Shown one piece after another: positions 8,112 to 16,647 of a DNA stretch of 64,000 bases (positions are counted from its first letter, which is position 1; each line of letters begins with the position of its first letter). Under the pieces are notes generated by a model. That model worked only from the letters and a program-made list of their open reading frames with translations. It did no database searches and was not told the DNA's origin. Position numbers and translations under genes: made by a program. Source of the DNA: Solibacillus sp040274725 (GTDB lineage: Bacteria; Bacillota; Bacilli; Bacillales_A; Planococcaceae); the NCBI GenBank assembly GCA_040274725.1, contig JBEMAQ010000006.1, positions 121,991-185,990 on the forward strand. The letters run 5' to 3'.

Positions 8112-9854
8112 GTGAAGTTCAAAAAGACAATTGCCACGACGTTAGCAGCGGCGTTATTTGCGTCAAGCGCGGTGGCTGGACAAACAGAGGCAGCAGCGAA
8201 AAACTTTTCTGATGTAAAAAATTCTGATTGGTACGCGAACTCTGTACAAAAGCTTGTGCAGTTTAACATTATTTCTGGCTATGGAGATAATACGTTTAAG
8301 CCACATCAAGCGATTACGCGCGGACAGGCCGCGACAATTTTGGCTCGTGCACTTGAACTGGATCTTTCCAATGTGGAAAATCCAAAATTTAAGGATGTAC
8401 CAACGACGCATTCAAGTTACGGTGCCATTGCGGCGCTAACAGAGCTTGGCGTCTTTAAGAAAAATGATTACTTCAATCCAAATAACCAATTAACACGTGC
8501 ACAAATGGCGCAAATTTTAGTGCTAGCATTTGATCTAGAGGCAACAAATAAAAAGACCTTTAATGACGTAAAGTCAACGGACTGGAGTGCTCCATATATC
8601 GGGACAATTGGTGCGTTAAATATTACAACAAATAGCGGTACATTTGAGCCGCAAAAATCAGTAAGTCGAGCGCATATTACAGCGTTTATCGAGCGCATCA
8701 TTAACCATAAGCGCTCGGATTATACGTATGATATTTGGGATAACTGGGCGGACTGGGAAACAACGCCAACGAATATCGCAAGTAATCCTACATCAGAGCA
8801 GCTAGAGGAATATATTGAGGATGATTGGAACGACAAGTCAAATTCTATTGATTATACAGATGACGATGACGATTGGGATTTAGATGATGACGATTGGGAC
8901 TTAGACTGGGATTTAGAGGAGTACGAGCCAGACATTGAGGATACGGATGACTCATTAACGACTCCGACAAAGCTAACTGATCCAGAAATGGCCTCTTACG
9001 TATTTGATTTAGAAAAGAATACAAAAGATTTAAATAATGCAATCATTCGTTTAAAGGCCGACATTAAAGATTACAAAGAAGTAGAGCGTTCTAAAGAGGC
9101 ATCAAAGGACGATGTAGAAGATGTGCTAGACGATATAGATAGCTCACAGCTGCATATGAAGCGTATGCTTGAGCGTGCCAACCTTCTGCTGAAGGATGTC
9201 GCGAAAATTCAGCAAACGACAGCAATTGCCAATGCGAAAAAAGAGCTAGAGCGCAAGGTGACGGATGCGACAGCCGAGCTAAATACGTCAAAGGATACAG
9301 TAGTCGATATTGAGAGCTTGCAGGATGATATGGAAGATGCTGTGAAGGATGTATTAAAGGAAATACAGCGCGCGGAGCAACAACTACTACGTGAAGGATC
9401 GGACGTGGAAGATTTAGAGGAAGCGTACGATGATTTAGCGGAAGAAGTAAAAGTTGCGAAAAAGCTATTAGATCACACAAATACAAGTAAGGTAGCCGTT
9501 GTCCGCGGTCTAAAGAGCGAGCTAGATAAAGCGGTGAAGGATGCGGAAGACGTGATGAAGGACCTGCTTGATAAAATTGGTGATTTAGAAACGGATTTTG
9601 AGGACGCGACAGAGCGTATGATTAAGCGTCTGCGTGAATTAGCAGACTTATTTAATGAGGCAGTAAGCAAAAAAGAGTCAGCAAACATCACATATTATAA
9701 GAAGAAACTGTTAGAAAAAATTGACGAAGCCGAAGATTTAATCGACGATATGGAGCATACGAAGCTGAATAAAGTGAAGCCGTACATTAAAGATTTAGAG
9801 GAAGAAATCGAGGATATGGAGCGCTTTATCGACAAAGCAGAAAAACGTATCTAA
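8112..9854 (+). CDS. SLH-domain protein with acidic Asp/Trp linker and long coiled coil
   Basis: This 580-residue exported protein starts with GTG, with AAGGAGC upstream. The signal peptide covers residues 1-29. Three SLH domains span about 31-80, 92-142 and 150-197 and should attach it to secondary wall polymer. Residues 236-280 form an extremely acidic low-complexity segment rich in Asp with spaced Trp (DDDDDWDLDDDDWDLDWDLE). Residues 290-580 are highly charged and helical with heptad-like hydrophobics, consistent with a long coiled coil. No enzymatic domain is visible. The acidic stretch may bind divalent cations; that is inference. Confidence 0.88.
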   Translation: MKFKKTIATTLAAALFASSAVAGQTEAAAKNFSDVKNSDWYANSVQKLVQFNIISGYGDNTFKPHQAITRGQAATILARALELDLSNVENPKFKDVPTTHSSYGAIAALTELGVFKKNDYFNPNNQLTRAQMAQILVLAFDLEATNKKTFNDVKSTDWSAPYIGTIGALNITTNSGTFEPQKSVSRAHITAFIERIINHKRSDYTYDIWDNWADWETTPTNIASNPTSEQLEEYIEDDWNDKSNSIDYTDDDDDWDLDDDDWDLDWDLEEYEPDIEDTDDSLTTPTKLTDPEMASYVFDLEKNTKDLNNAIIRLKADIKDYKEVERSKEASKDDVEDVLDDIDSSQLHMKRMLERANLLLKDVAKIQQTTAIANAKKELERKVTDATAELNTSKDTVVDIESLQDDMEDAVKDVLKEIQRAEQQLLREGSDVEDLEEAYDDLAEEVKVAKKLLDHTNTSKVAVVRGLKSELDKAVKDAEDVMKDLLDKIGDLETDFEDATERMIKRLRELADLFNEAVSKKESANITYYKKKLLEKIDEAEDLIDDMEHTKLNKVKPYIKDLEEEIEDMERFIDKAEKRI

Positions 9855-9858
9855 AAAG

Positions 9859-9895
9859 AAACGCACGTAGCACAGAGCTACGTGCGTTATTTTAT
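9859..9895 (+). terminator. Rho-independent terminator
   Basis: AACGCACGTAGC pairs perfectly with GCTACGTGCGTT across a 5-nt loop. ATTTTATT follows. It sits between convergent genes and probably serves both. Confidence 0.8.
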
Positions 9896-10095
9896 TGGTG
9901 TTTTTTCGCGTCATAATCCGCTTTAATACTTTTCGCAAGCGTCATAATACACATAATAGTTCCTGTAGCTGCAATCAATAGGCCGACAACAAATATGATT
10001 GTCCAAACCACAAGACTGACAGGTAGATTGATAAATAGCGTAACTGCTATAAAAATGGCACCGATAAACATCAGTAACATGCCGCGTCGATCCAC
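9892..10095 (-). CDS. Small membrane protein, two TM helices
   Basis: The 67-residue protein begins at a GTG (10093-10095) with GAGAGGAGG 6 nt upstream; a longer in-frame ATG form has no ribosome site. It has two hydrophobic helices (MLLMFIGAIFIAVTLFI, and WTIIFVVGLLIAATGTIMCI) and a short basic/acidic tail ending DYDAKKHQ. I do not recognise the family. It follows ecsC-like gene 10185-10976 on the same strand with an 89-nt gap, so co-transcription is possible but unproven. Confidence 0.65.
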   Translation of the reverse strand: MDRRGMLLMFIGAIFIAVTLFINLPVSLVVWTIIFVVGLLIAATGTIMCIMTLAKSIKADYDAKKHQ

Positions 10096-10184
10096 AAAAA
10101 TCCTCCTCTCAAAAAGAGCTTTCTCCTTATCGTACCGAATAGTCGCGTTTTTGTGCAACTAACTATGTCAGGAATAGTGGATTT

Positions 10185-10976
10185 TTAGTTTAATCGCTCG
10201 TAAATGCGACGTTTGCGATACAGCATGGTACCGACCTCCGCGATATCTTGAATCATACTTTTATTTGCATACGCACCGAAAATAATGCCAGCGACCGGAA
10301 TCATTTGAAACAGCTTTTTCCAGCCGTAATGGTCGCGGTATGTCATGAACACTTCCTGCCAGCCTTTGAGTTGTGAAATCATTTCTTTTTGCGAGACAGT
10401 TCCCGTATGCATTGCGGAAATTTCGTTTAAAATCGCTTCTTTGCCGACAACGTCTGATGAGGCGAATTGTAAGCATTTGACGATAAAAATACGCTCTTTC
10501 TCGTCCTTCGGGTCATAGCCATGCAATATCGAAATTTCCTGTAGTGTTTTTAGCGCTGTGCCAAGCACTGCGGGAATATCGATGGCGAGTGTGAAGAGCC
10601 CACCAAACCCTGTGGATGCACCTTGCATGGTCGCAAATTGTACGCGACTTTTCACGACCTCATTTGTTAGCTGCTGCATGATGCTTAGTGGGAGCTGTGC
10701 AATATCAGCTATACTTTCAATCGGTGCGGAGGACTTTTTTTGTGCCGTCTTGATGAGTGATTTTTCGCTCACTAAATATTGTCCACCCGTCTGCACATAT
10801 TTGCCGAGCTCTGCAATAATTTGACCAAGCTTCTCCTGCAAAAAGCGCGGTGTTACTTTATCTAAAAGGCGAAACGGTAGGCGACTTATTTTCTCCCAAA
10901 ACCATAAGCCTTTTTGGTCCTGCTCCCACGCCTCAATTTCCTTTAAATGCTGTTGTAATTCAGCTGTTGATTCCAT
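10185..10976 (-). CDS. EcsC-family protein
   Basis: This 263-residue protein resembles the EcsC family, named after the third gene of the B. subtilis ecs ABC-transporter locus; its biochemical role is unknown. Matching features are the N-terminal LWFWEKISRLPFRLLDKVTP segment, the small-residue-rich central part (ATMQGASTGFGGLFTLAIDI, then PAVLGTALKTLQEIS) and the C-terminal IPVAGIIFGAYANKSMIQDI. The last two are probably membrane-associated amphipathic segments. There are no ecsAB genes here, so it is a stand-alone copy. AAGGGGTG precedes the start by about 9 nt. Confidence 0.8.
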   Translation of the reverse strand: MESTAELQQHLKEIEAWEQDQKGLWFWEKISRLPFRLLDKVTPRFLQEKLGQIIAELGKYVQTGGQYLVSEKSLIKTAQKKSSAPIESIADIAQLPLSIMQQLTNEVVKSRVQFATMQGASTGFGGLFTLAIDIPAVLGTALKTLQEISILHGYDPKDEKERIFIVKCLQFASSDVVGKEAILNEISAMHTGTVSQKEMISQLKGWQEVFMTYRDHYGWKKLFQMIPVAGIIFGAYANKSMIQDIAEVGTMLYRKRRIYERLN

Positions 10977-11094
10977 ATTCCATCACCCCTTGTCCTTTAT
11001 ACGCATAGTTTACCCATTAAGTTTCAATTTGCTAAGGTGTTCAGGTAACGCTAAAATGAAAGGCAGTAACTATAAATGGAAGGGGAACGTATAC

Positions 11095-11220
11095 ATGAAT
11101 GGATGGATTGCCATAATCATTGTTGTACTTGTCATCGCGACAGCACTAGATATTAAATTTAAAGGGCTTGGCTATAAAATGATGCCAAAGTCCTTGCAAC
11201 GCTTGTTCCATAAAGAATAA
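11095..11220 (+). CDS. 41-residue single-TM membrane peptide
   Basis: A short gene too small to be found by length alone. The ATG at 11095 has AAGGGG 9 nt upstream, and the product is one TM helix (WIAIIIVVLVIATAL) followed by a basic tail ending LQRLFHKE. It lies 17 nt before the BASS transporter gene, suggesting a shared transcript. The family is unknown to me; the good ribosome site and operon position support it as real. Confidence 0.6.
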   Translation: MNGWIAIIIVVLVIATALDIKFKGLGYKMMPKSLQRLFHKE

Positions 11221-11237
11221 AGAAAGAAGGAAGTCGC

Positions 11238-12161
11238 ATGCTTGCTCGCTTTAATGCATTTCTTCAAAAATGGATGCCGGTATTAACGCCGCTTAGCTTA
11301 GTTGTCGGTGTTTTCCTTGAAGGAATCGGTCAGCAGTTATTATTTTTAGTTCCGTGGCTGTTTGCTTTTATGACAGTCGTTAGTAGTTTAAGCTTGAAAG
11401 TGCGCGATCTAAAGGTATTCATCAATTATCCGAAAACCATTCTTTTTAGTATCGCTTTTCTACATATTATTATGCCGCTGTGGGCATATATCGTGTCGAT
11501 TGTATTATTTGACGATCATTTATTAACAGTCGGCTTTATCATTGCTGTTGCTGTCCCAACGGGTGTGACGAGCATTATTTGGATTTCGCTATGTAAAGGG
11601 AATTTACCGCTCGGGCTGGCGATTGTGCTGATTGATACGATGCTTGCACCACTTATTATGCCCGCGCTGCTGCATTTTATTGTCGGTGAAAAAATTGCGA
11701 TTGATACGTCGGCCATTATGACGGATTTACTGTGGATGATTGTGTTGCCATCCATTGCAGGGATTGTGATTAATGAGCTAACGAAAGGTGCATTTGTGCA
11801 GCGTTACGGCAAAACGCTTGCGCCGTTTTCGAAGCTTGCATTATTTGCGATTGTCATGCTAAACAGTAGTGCGATTGCGCCGTATGTGAAAAATATTTCA
11901 TGGGAGCTTGCAGGGGTTATTGGTGCGGTATTTTTCGTATCGATTTCAGGCTATATTTTCGCTTATTGGATTGGGAAGTTTGTGTGGAAGGATGAGTCGA
12001 TTCGCACGACATTTGTTTTTAGTGGTGGCATGCGTAATATCGCGGTCGGTGTTGTTATTGCGACAACCTATTTCCCCGCAAAGGTTGCGATGCCTGTTGT
12101 ATTCGGTATGCTGTTTCAGCAGGTGCTCGCTGCGTTGTTTAGTAAAGTTGTCACAAAATAA
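11238..12161 (+). CDS. Bile acid:sodium symporter (BASS) family transporter
   Basis: The 307-residue protein consists of about nine hydrophobic helices. It has BASS-family features: the substrate-site loops AVAVPTGVTSIIWISL and the late crossover region FSGGMRNIAVGVVIATTYFP with its conserved small residues. Members import organic anions with Na+ (bile acids, pantoate, keto acids), so the substrate here is open. The start is 17 nt after the 41-residue membrane peptide, with GAAAGAAGGA upstream. A terminator follows. Confidence 0.85.
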   Translation: MLARFNAFLQKWMPVLTPLSLVVGVFLEGIGQQLLFLVPWLFAFMTVVSSLSLKVRDLKVFINYPKTILFSIAFLHIIMPLWAYIVSIVLFDDHLLTVGFIIAVAVPTGVTSIIWISLCKGNLPLGLAIVLIDTMLAPLIMPALLHFIVGEKIAIDTSAIMTDLLWMIVLPSIAGIVINELTKGAFVQRYGKTLAPFSKLALFAIVMLNSSAIAPYVKNISWELAGVIGAVFFVSISGYIFAYWIGKFVWKDESIRTTFVFSGGMRNIAVGVVIATTYFPAKVAMPVVFGMLFQQVLAALFSKVVTK

Positions 12162-12164
12162 AAA

Positions 12165-12196
12165 ATGTCTTGCCCACGCGGCAAGACGTTTTTTCG
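12165..12196 (+). terminator. Rho-independent terminator
   Basis: ATGTCTTGCC and GGCAAGACGT pair (one wobble) around CACGC and are followed by TTTTTT. Confidence 0.8.
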
Positions 12197-12218
12197 TAGA
12201 AGAAAGTACGGCGTTTTC

Positions 12219-12929
12219 CTAGTAAGGTGTACCATTCAAAAACGTCCCATTCCGGTAACTTGAAAATGCTTCTTGAATTTCCTCCTGTGTATTCATCACG
12301 AATGGACCTTGTGCAACAATTGACTCTTGAATCGGTAGCCCTGCAAAGATGACGACTTTTGCATGCTCGCTTGCTGTAAGTTCAATTGTATCGGCTGTCT
12401 CACTTATTTCAAAATGCACCATATCAAAGGTGTTAAGCTGCTGCCCATTCACGGTTGGATGACCTTCTACTACATATAAATACGTATTGTAGCCGGCTGG
12501 AATCGGGAACGGGTACTGCCCATCCTCAAGCGTCACAGCGGCGTATTGAAATGGTGTGAACAAAGTGAGTGGTGATGCGACACCATCTACTTCACCAGCA
12601 AGTACTTCAATTTGTCCACCGTCAAAATGAAAAATAGGGACTTTCTCTTTCGGTAAATCCTCATATTGCCCGGGTAATTTTTTATGCAAACTTGATAAAT
12701 TGACCCACAACTGCAACACGCGTACCTCTTCGCCGCGGTCTGGATTTTCATTGTGAATAATGCCACTTGCTGCCGTCATAATTTGAAAATCGCCCTCGTT
12801 TAGTCGGCCACCGCCAGCTGTTTTACTAGCATAATGCGTAAGGCTCCCCTCAAGCACATACGTCACCATTTGAATCCCTTTATGCGGATGGTCAGCGAAT
12901 GTATTACGGGCAAATTTATCATCCTCCAT
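12219..12929 (-). pseudogene. Pirin-family protein, N-terminally truncated
   Basis: The 236 residues match the pirin bicupin family: DHPHKGIQMVTYVLEG (metal-binding His motif), HNENPDRGEEVRVLQLWVNL and a C-terminal cupin. Pirins normally carry about 45-55 residues before the HPH motif; here it begins at residue 14. Pirin-like sequence continues in frame upstream of the ATG (FFIPFII) but hits a stop with no usable start codon, and no ribosome site precedes the ATG at 12929. The 5' end is therefore probably lost, and the adjoining DNA holds the tail of a different, plus-strand gene. Expression from the internal ATG cannot be excluded. Confidence 0.75.
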
Positions 12930-12941
12930 AATGATGAATGG

Positions 12942-13013
12942 GATAAAAAAAGAAATGTAGAGGTAGCGGTTTACGCGAAAGAAATTGCGGCGTTATTACT
13001 AAAAACGGTATAG
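12942..13013 (+). pseudogene. 3' remnant of an unidentified plus-strand gene
   Basis: An open stretch directly beside the pirin break reads DKKRNVEVAVYAKEIAALLL then KTV and stop at 13011-13013. It has a protein-like composition but no start. It looks like the tail of a gene joined to the truncated pirin by a deletion. The parent family is not recognisable. Confidence 0.35.
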
Positions 13014-13047
13014 AAAAAGGGGCGGTCCATTTAGGACAGCCCCTTCA
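13013..13047 (-). terminator. Rho-independent terminator of the ATP-grasp operon
   Basis: On the minus strand AAGGGGC-T-GTCC pairs with GGAC-C-GCCCCTT around TAAAT and is followed by TTTC. Confidence 0.8.
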
Positions 13048-13052
13048 AATAT

Positions 13053-14000
13053 TTATGCAGTTACTTGCTCTTTCTCTAAAGCTTTACCTAAGAATGTTGC
13101 AAGCTCTAACATACCAAACTTACCAGCTTTCGCCTCAGCGTCACCGTTGTAGTTTGTATTTGTATTAATATCATATGTGTAAACCGTACCGTCTTCACCA
13201 ACGATAAATTCAATCCCTGCAACTGTAATGTTGTTCGCTGCTAAAAAGGCCTCGTAGTTTGCGATTTGGTCAGGATTTACATCATAAATGACTTCAAATT
13301 TTGGCTTTTCTTCTACTGGCTCACCAACTGGGCAGAATAGGTCATTAATTTGGCATGCATCAGCTGGGCATAGCTCGAAGCCATTTGACGTATCAACGCG
13401 CACTGCGTAAACGAATTTCCCACCAACAAACTCAGCACGTGTAATGAACGGCGCGGGTGCTTTAATGTATTGTTGGATTAACGTAATGCCGTCAACAGGC
13501 GCATCATATAGCTCGCTCTTTAAGTAAGCTTTTAATGCGTCGATTGAGTGGAATAGCTGTACGCCAAGCCCTTTCCCTGCGCGGTTGTGCTTTGTAATGA
13601 ATGACGCCTCGCCAAGTGCCTCCGCAGCCTTCACAACTTGCTCTTTGCCAACAGCACCAATTGTTTTTGGTGTGCGGATTCCTGCTTTTTCAAGTGCTAA
13701 ATATTGATTGATTTTGCTTAATTCTAATTTTAATGCATCTGTCCCATTAAATACTGTGCGGCCGTGGTGCTCAAGCCATGCTAATACGCCAGCTGTTAAT
13801 TCTGGTGCAAAGCGGTGGTCACGCGTATGAGAAGATGCACTCATGCGGCTGTAGAAAATCCCTTGTGGTGGCTCTTTTGTTAAATCAACTAAGCCCTCAT
13901 CTAAGTGCCATACTTCATATGGTAAAGAAAGCTCGTCTAAGCGACGTGTTAAATGGATTGTCCATTCATCATTTTCGTGGATTACATAAATTTTTGACAT
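13053..14000 (-). CDS. RimK-type ATP-grasp ligase
   Basis: The 315-residue protein has an ATP-grasp fold like RimK/LysX: ATP-binding Lys segment ASFITKHNRAGKGLGVQLF (about 131-150), a hinge (TLIQQYIKAP), and a Mg2+-site segment GIEFIV...YDINTNTNYN near the end. Such enzymes join a carboxylate to an amine or thiol through an acyl-phosphate. A Cys-containing insert (ELCPADACQINDLFCP) is unusual. The start lies 2 nt after the stop of the upstream flavin monooxygenase gene, so the two are certainly co-transcribed. The substrate is unknown; a role in organosulfur use is inferred only from context. Confidence 0.8.
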   Translation of the reverse strand: MSKIYVIHENDEWTIHLTRRLDELSLPYEVWHLDEGLVDLTKEPPQGIFYSRMSASSHTRDHRFAPELTAGVLAWLEHHGRTVFNGTDALKLELSKINQYLALEKAGIRTPKTIGAVGKEQVVKAAEALGEASFITKHNRAGKGLGVQLFHSIDALKAYLKSELYDAPVDGITLIQQYIKAPAPFITRAEFVGGKFVYAVRVDTSNGFELCPADACQINDLFCPVGEPVEEKPKFEVIYDVNPDQIANYEAFLAANNITVAGIEFIVGEDGTVYTYDINTNTNYNGDAEAKAGKFGMLELATFLGKALEKEQVTA

Positions 14001-14002
14001 AA

Positions 14003-15064
14003 TCAGTTCACTCCTACTTTTTGTGCTCGAAGCTTTTCAACAACTGGGAATACTTGTGTTGCGAAGCGCTCCATTTCTTCTAGCTGCGGTGAGAATTGTA
14101 AAATTAACAGGTTCACGCCGACTTCCTCGTACGCTAAAATTTGCTTCGCGATTTGCTCCGCTGTCCCGATTAGCTGTGGACGTAAGCCGCGGTTTGAAAC
14201 AGAGTAATCTTCTAAGCTAATCTGTACATTTAACTGTGACTTGCTAACGAAGTCCTGATAACCAGCGTAACCTGGGCTACCTTCTTGAACATTTTGAATG
14301 CGTGCAAGCTCTGCGTCAAGCTCTTCTTCTGTATCGCGTAAAATAATGTACGCCGCTACACCGAACGTTTCAAATGGCGCCTTACCTAATTCCTCACGGC
14401 GACGCTTCATATCGGCGATTTTTTCACCAATTTCTTCTACCGTACCACCATGCATGACATAAGAATCACATGTTTCAGCAATGGATTGACGACCGGCTTC
14501 ACTTTCGCCACCTGCATAAAGCGGGATGTGGTTGTCACGCACTGGCTTTGGCGAAAGATACGTATTTTCGTAATCATAAAACTTCCCTTTAAATGAATAC
14601 GGTGTTTGTGTCCATAAGCCTTTTAATACTTCAATGAACTCCTCTGTACGTGCGTAGCGCTCATCATGCTCTGTAAAAACACCGCCGTATTGACGTGCCT
14701 CTTCTTGCCACCAAGCAGAAACGATATTTAGTGAGAAACGGCCATTACTAATATGGTCGATGTTTGCCGCAGTTTTTGCAAGCGTCGCTGGGTTATAAAA
14801 GCCTGGGCGAATTGCTGTTAGTAGCTGTAATTTTTCCGTCACAGCTGCAAGTGCTGCGGTTGTTGACCAAGCATCCATTGTTGGATCCTCAATGCCTTTA
14901 ATATCATTTAAAAATAATTCAGGAATCAGCGTCATATCATAGCCAAGCTTTTCAGCATTTTGTGCAACCTTCTTTACGTAATCAAATGTTGCAGGCATGT
15001 TTTCATTTTCTACATTGCGTAACCAACCACCGAAGATTGGTGTCCAGTAACCATATTTCATCAT
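14003..15064 (-). CDS. LLM-class FMNH2-dependent monooxygenase, SfnG-like
   Basis: This 353-residue protein belongs to the bacterial luciferase-like (LLM) group near dimethylsulfone monooxygenase SfnG and alkanesulfonate monooxygenase SsuD. Typical pieces are KYGYWTPIFGGWL, LTAIRPGFYNPATLAK, NGRFSLNIVSAWWQEE, HDERYARTEEFIEVLKGLW and PLYAGGESEAGRQ. These enzymes use reduced FMN from a partner reductase to cleave C-S bonds and release sulfite or sulfinate. It is the first gene of a two-gene operon with the ATP-grasp ligase and is divergent from metY-ssuACB. An ssuE-like reductase lies 5.5 kb away. The exact substrate is not determined. Confidence 0.85.
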   Translation of the reverse strand: MMKYGYWTPIFGGWLRNVENENMPATFDYVKKVAQNAEKLGYDMTLIPELFLNDIKGIEDPTMDAWSTTAALAAVTEKLQLLTAIRPGFYNPATLAKTAANIDHISNGRFSLNIVSAWWQEEARQYGGVFTEHDERYARTEEFIEVLKGLWTQTPYSFKGKFYDYENTYLSPKPVRDNHIPLYAGGESEAGRQSIAETCDSYVMHGGTVEEIGEKIADMKRRREELGKAPFETFGVAAYIILRDTEEELDAELARIQNVQEGSPGYAGYQDFVSKSQLNVQISLEDYSVSNRGLRPQLIGTAEQIAKQILAYEEVGVNLLILQFSPQLEEMERFATQVFPVVEKLRAQKVGVN

Positions 15065-15086
15065 TTACCGCTCCTTGCTTTCTAAA

Positions 15087-15108
15087 TTATCTGAATACTT
15101 ATAGATAA
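15087..15108. promoter_or_regulatory. Inverted repeat upstream of the monooxygenase operon
   Basis: TTATCT and AGATAA are separated by 10 nt, with a further GATAA/TTATC repeat beside it (15104-15116). It lies just upstream of the minus-strand start codon and is a candidate operator of unknown regulator. Confidence 0.35.
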
Positions 15109-15268
15109 AACTTATCACAATACTGGGTTTAAAACAATAAAAACTTAGTAAACAGATAGGGATTTCTGATAGGGAATTTTTATTAGAAAGGATTTATGAA
15201 GCAAAAAAGTATGTTTCTACCTATATAAATAAATAAGTAGCAAAGTTACATAGTCATTTAAATCATAG

Positions 15269-15297
15269 TTGACTTGTATGAATTATAAGAATACAAT
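15269..15297 (+). promoter_or_regulatory. SigA-type promoter of metY-ssuACB
   Basis: TTGACT and TACAAT are separated by 17 nt, placing transcription start near 15304, about 45 nt before metY. Confidence 0.75.
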
Positions 15298-15347
15298 GGT
15301 GAAAATTAATTGAAAATTTAAAAACTTATAAAAGGATGAAAAAACAA

Positions 15348-16634
15348 ATGACAAAATATCATTTTGATACAGTAGCGGTTCACGGGGGACATGAGTTAGA
15401 CAATACAAAATCACGCGCAGTGCCAATTTATCAAACAACTTCTTATGTATTTGAGAGCAGTGCACATGCGGCCGATCTTTTTTCATTAGAACAGGACGGT
15501 CATATTTACTCACGTATGAGCAATCCAACAATTGATGTATTAGAAAAGCGTATCGCGGAGCTAGAAGGTGGTACAGCAGCTGTCGCAACGGCGTCAGGTC
15601 AAGCGGCGATTACACTTACGTTATTAACACTTGCCAAGCCGGGCGATGAAATCATTTCATCGGTAAATATTTACGGCGGCACATACAATTTATTTGCGAA
15701 CACATTAAAGCGCGCAGGTATTAACGTCATTTTCGTGCCAGCGGATAACCCAGCGGCATTTGAAGAGCATATTAACGAAAAAACGAAGGCAATTTTTGCA
15801 GAGACAGTTGGCAATCCGAGCCTGCACGTATTAGATATTGAAGCTTTAGCGGATGTAGCGCATCGTCACAACTTACCGCTTGTTATCGATAGCACATTTA
15901 CACCACCATACATTACACGCCCAATTGAGCACGGTGCAGATATTGTGGTACATAGCGCAACGAAATGGCTAGGTGGTCACGGGACATCTGTAGCGGGTGT
16001 TATTGTAGAGAGCGGCAAATTCAACTGGGCGAGCGGACGCTTCCCAGAATTCGTTGAGCCAGAGCCATCATTCCAAGGCGTGAAGTTTTATGAGCGCTTC
16101 GGCGAGCAAACATTTACTGCACGTGTGCGTAATTTACTTTTACGCGATTATGGTCCGTCATTATCACCAATGAGTGCATTTTTAATTTTACTAGGGCTTG
16201 AAACATTACATTTACGTATGGAGCGTCATAACGAAAACGCTACAAAATTAGCCGATTACTTAAATCAGCATCCAGCTGTTGATTGGGTATTGTACCCGGG
16301 GCTAGAAAGCCATCCATCACATGCTAATGCGAAAAAATATATGAAAAACGGTTACGGCTCAATGGTTGTATTCGGCTTAAAAGGTAGCCGTGCAGATGCG
16401 GCAAGAGTGTTAGATGAGACAAAATTATGGTCGCATTTAGCGAATGTTGGTGACGCGAAATCGCTCATCATTCACCCCGCATCAACAACACACCAGCAGT
16501 TAGATGCAGAATCCCTTCTTAAAACAGGGGTAACAGAAACGTTAATTCGTCTATCAGTAGGGATTGAAAGCTTCGAGGACATTAAAAGTGATTTAGCACA
16601 GGCGATTGAAAAGGCCGTTGCTGTGCAAGTATAA
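15348..16634 (+). CDS. metY: O-acetylhomoserine sulfhydrylase (aminocarboxypropyltransferase)
   Basis: This 428-residue PLP enzyme of the Cys/Met-metabolism family uses sulfide (or a thiol) and O-acetylhomoserine to form homocysteine. It carries TKYHFDTVAVHGG at the N-terminus, YSRMSNPTIDVLEKR, the PLP-Lys motif HSATKWLGGHGTSVAGV and the SxxTHQQL segment near the end; the long form of about 430 residues is typical of MetY rather than MetB/MetC. The start at 15348 is preferred to an ATG 12 nt earlier because AAAGGATG is then properly spaced. It heads an operon with ssuA-ssuC-ssuB, tying homocysteine synthesis to sulfur from organosulfonates. Confidence 0.9.
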   Translation: MTKYHFDTVAVHGGHELDNTKSRAVPIYQTTSYVFESSAHAADLFSLEQDGHIYSRMSNPTIDVLEKRIAELEGGTAAVATASGQAAITLTLLTLAKPGDEIISSVNIYGGTYNLFANTLKRAGINVIFVPADNPAAFEEHINEKTKAIFAETVGNPSLHVLDIEALADVAHRHNLPLVIDSTFTPPYITRPIEHGADIVVHSATKWLGGHGTSVAGVIVESGKFNWASGRFPEFVEPEPSFQGVKFYERFGEQTFTARVRNLLLRDYGPSLSPMSAFLILLGLETLHLRMERHNENATKLADYLNQHPAVDWVLYPGLESHPSHANAKKYMKNGYGSMVVFGLKGSRADAARVLDETKLWSHLANVGDAKSLIIHPASTTHQQLDAESLLKTGVTETLIRLSVGIESFEDIKSDLAQAIEKAVAVQV

Positions 16635-16647
16635 GGGGAGTAACGTG

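Noticed and set aside
15065..15335. Possible S-box or T-box leader before metY
   Set aside because: None of the conserved S-box or T-box blocks is present and the mapped promoter leaves a leader of only about 45 nt.
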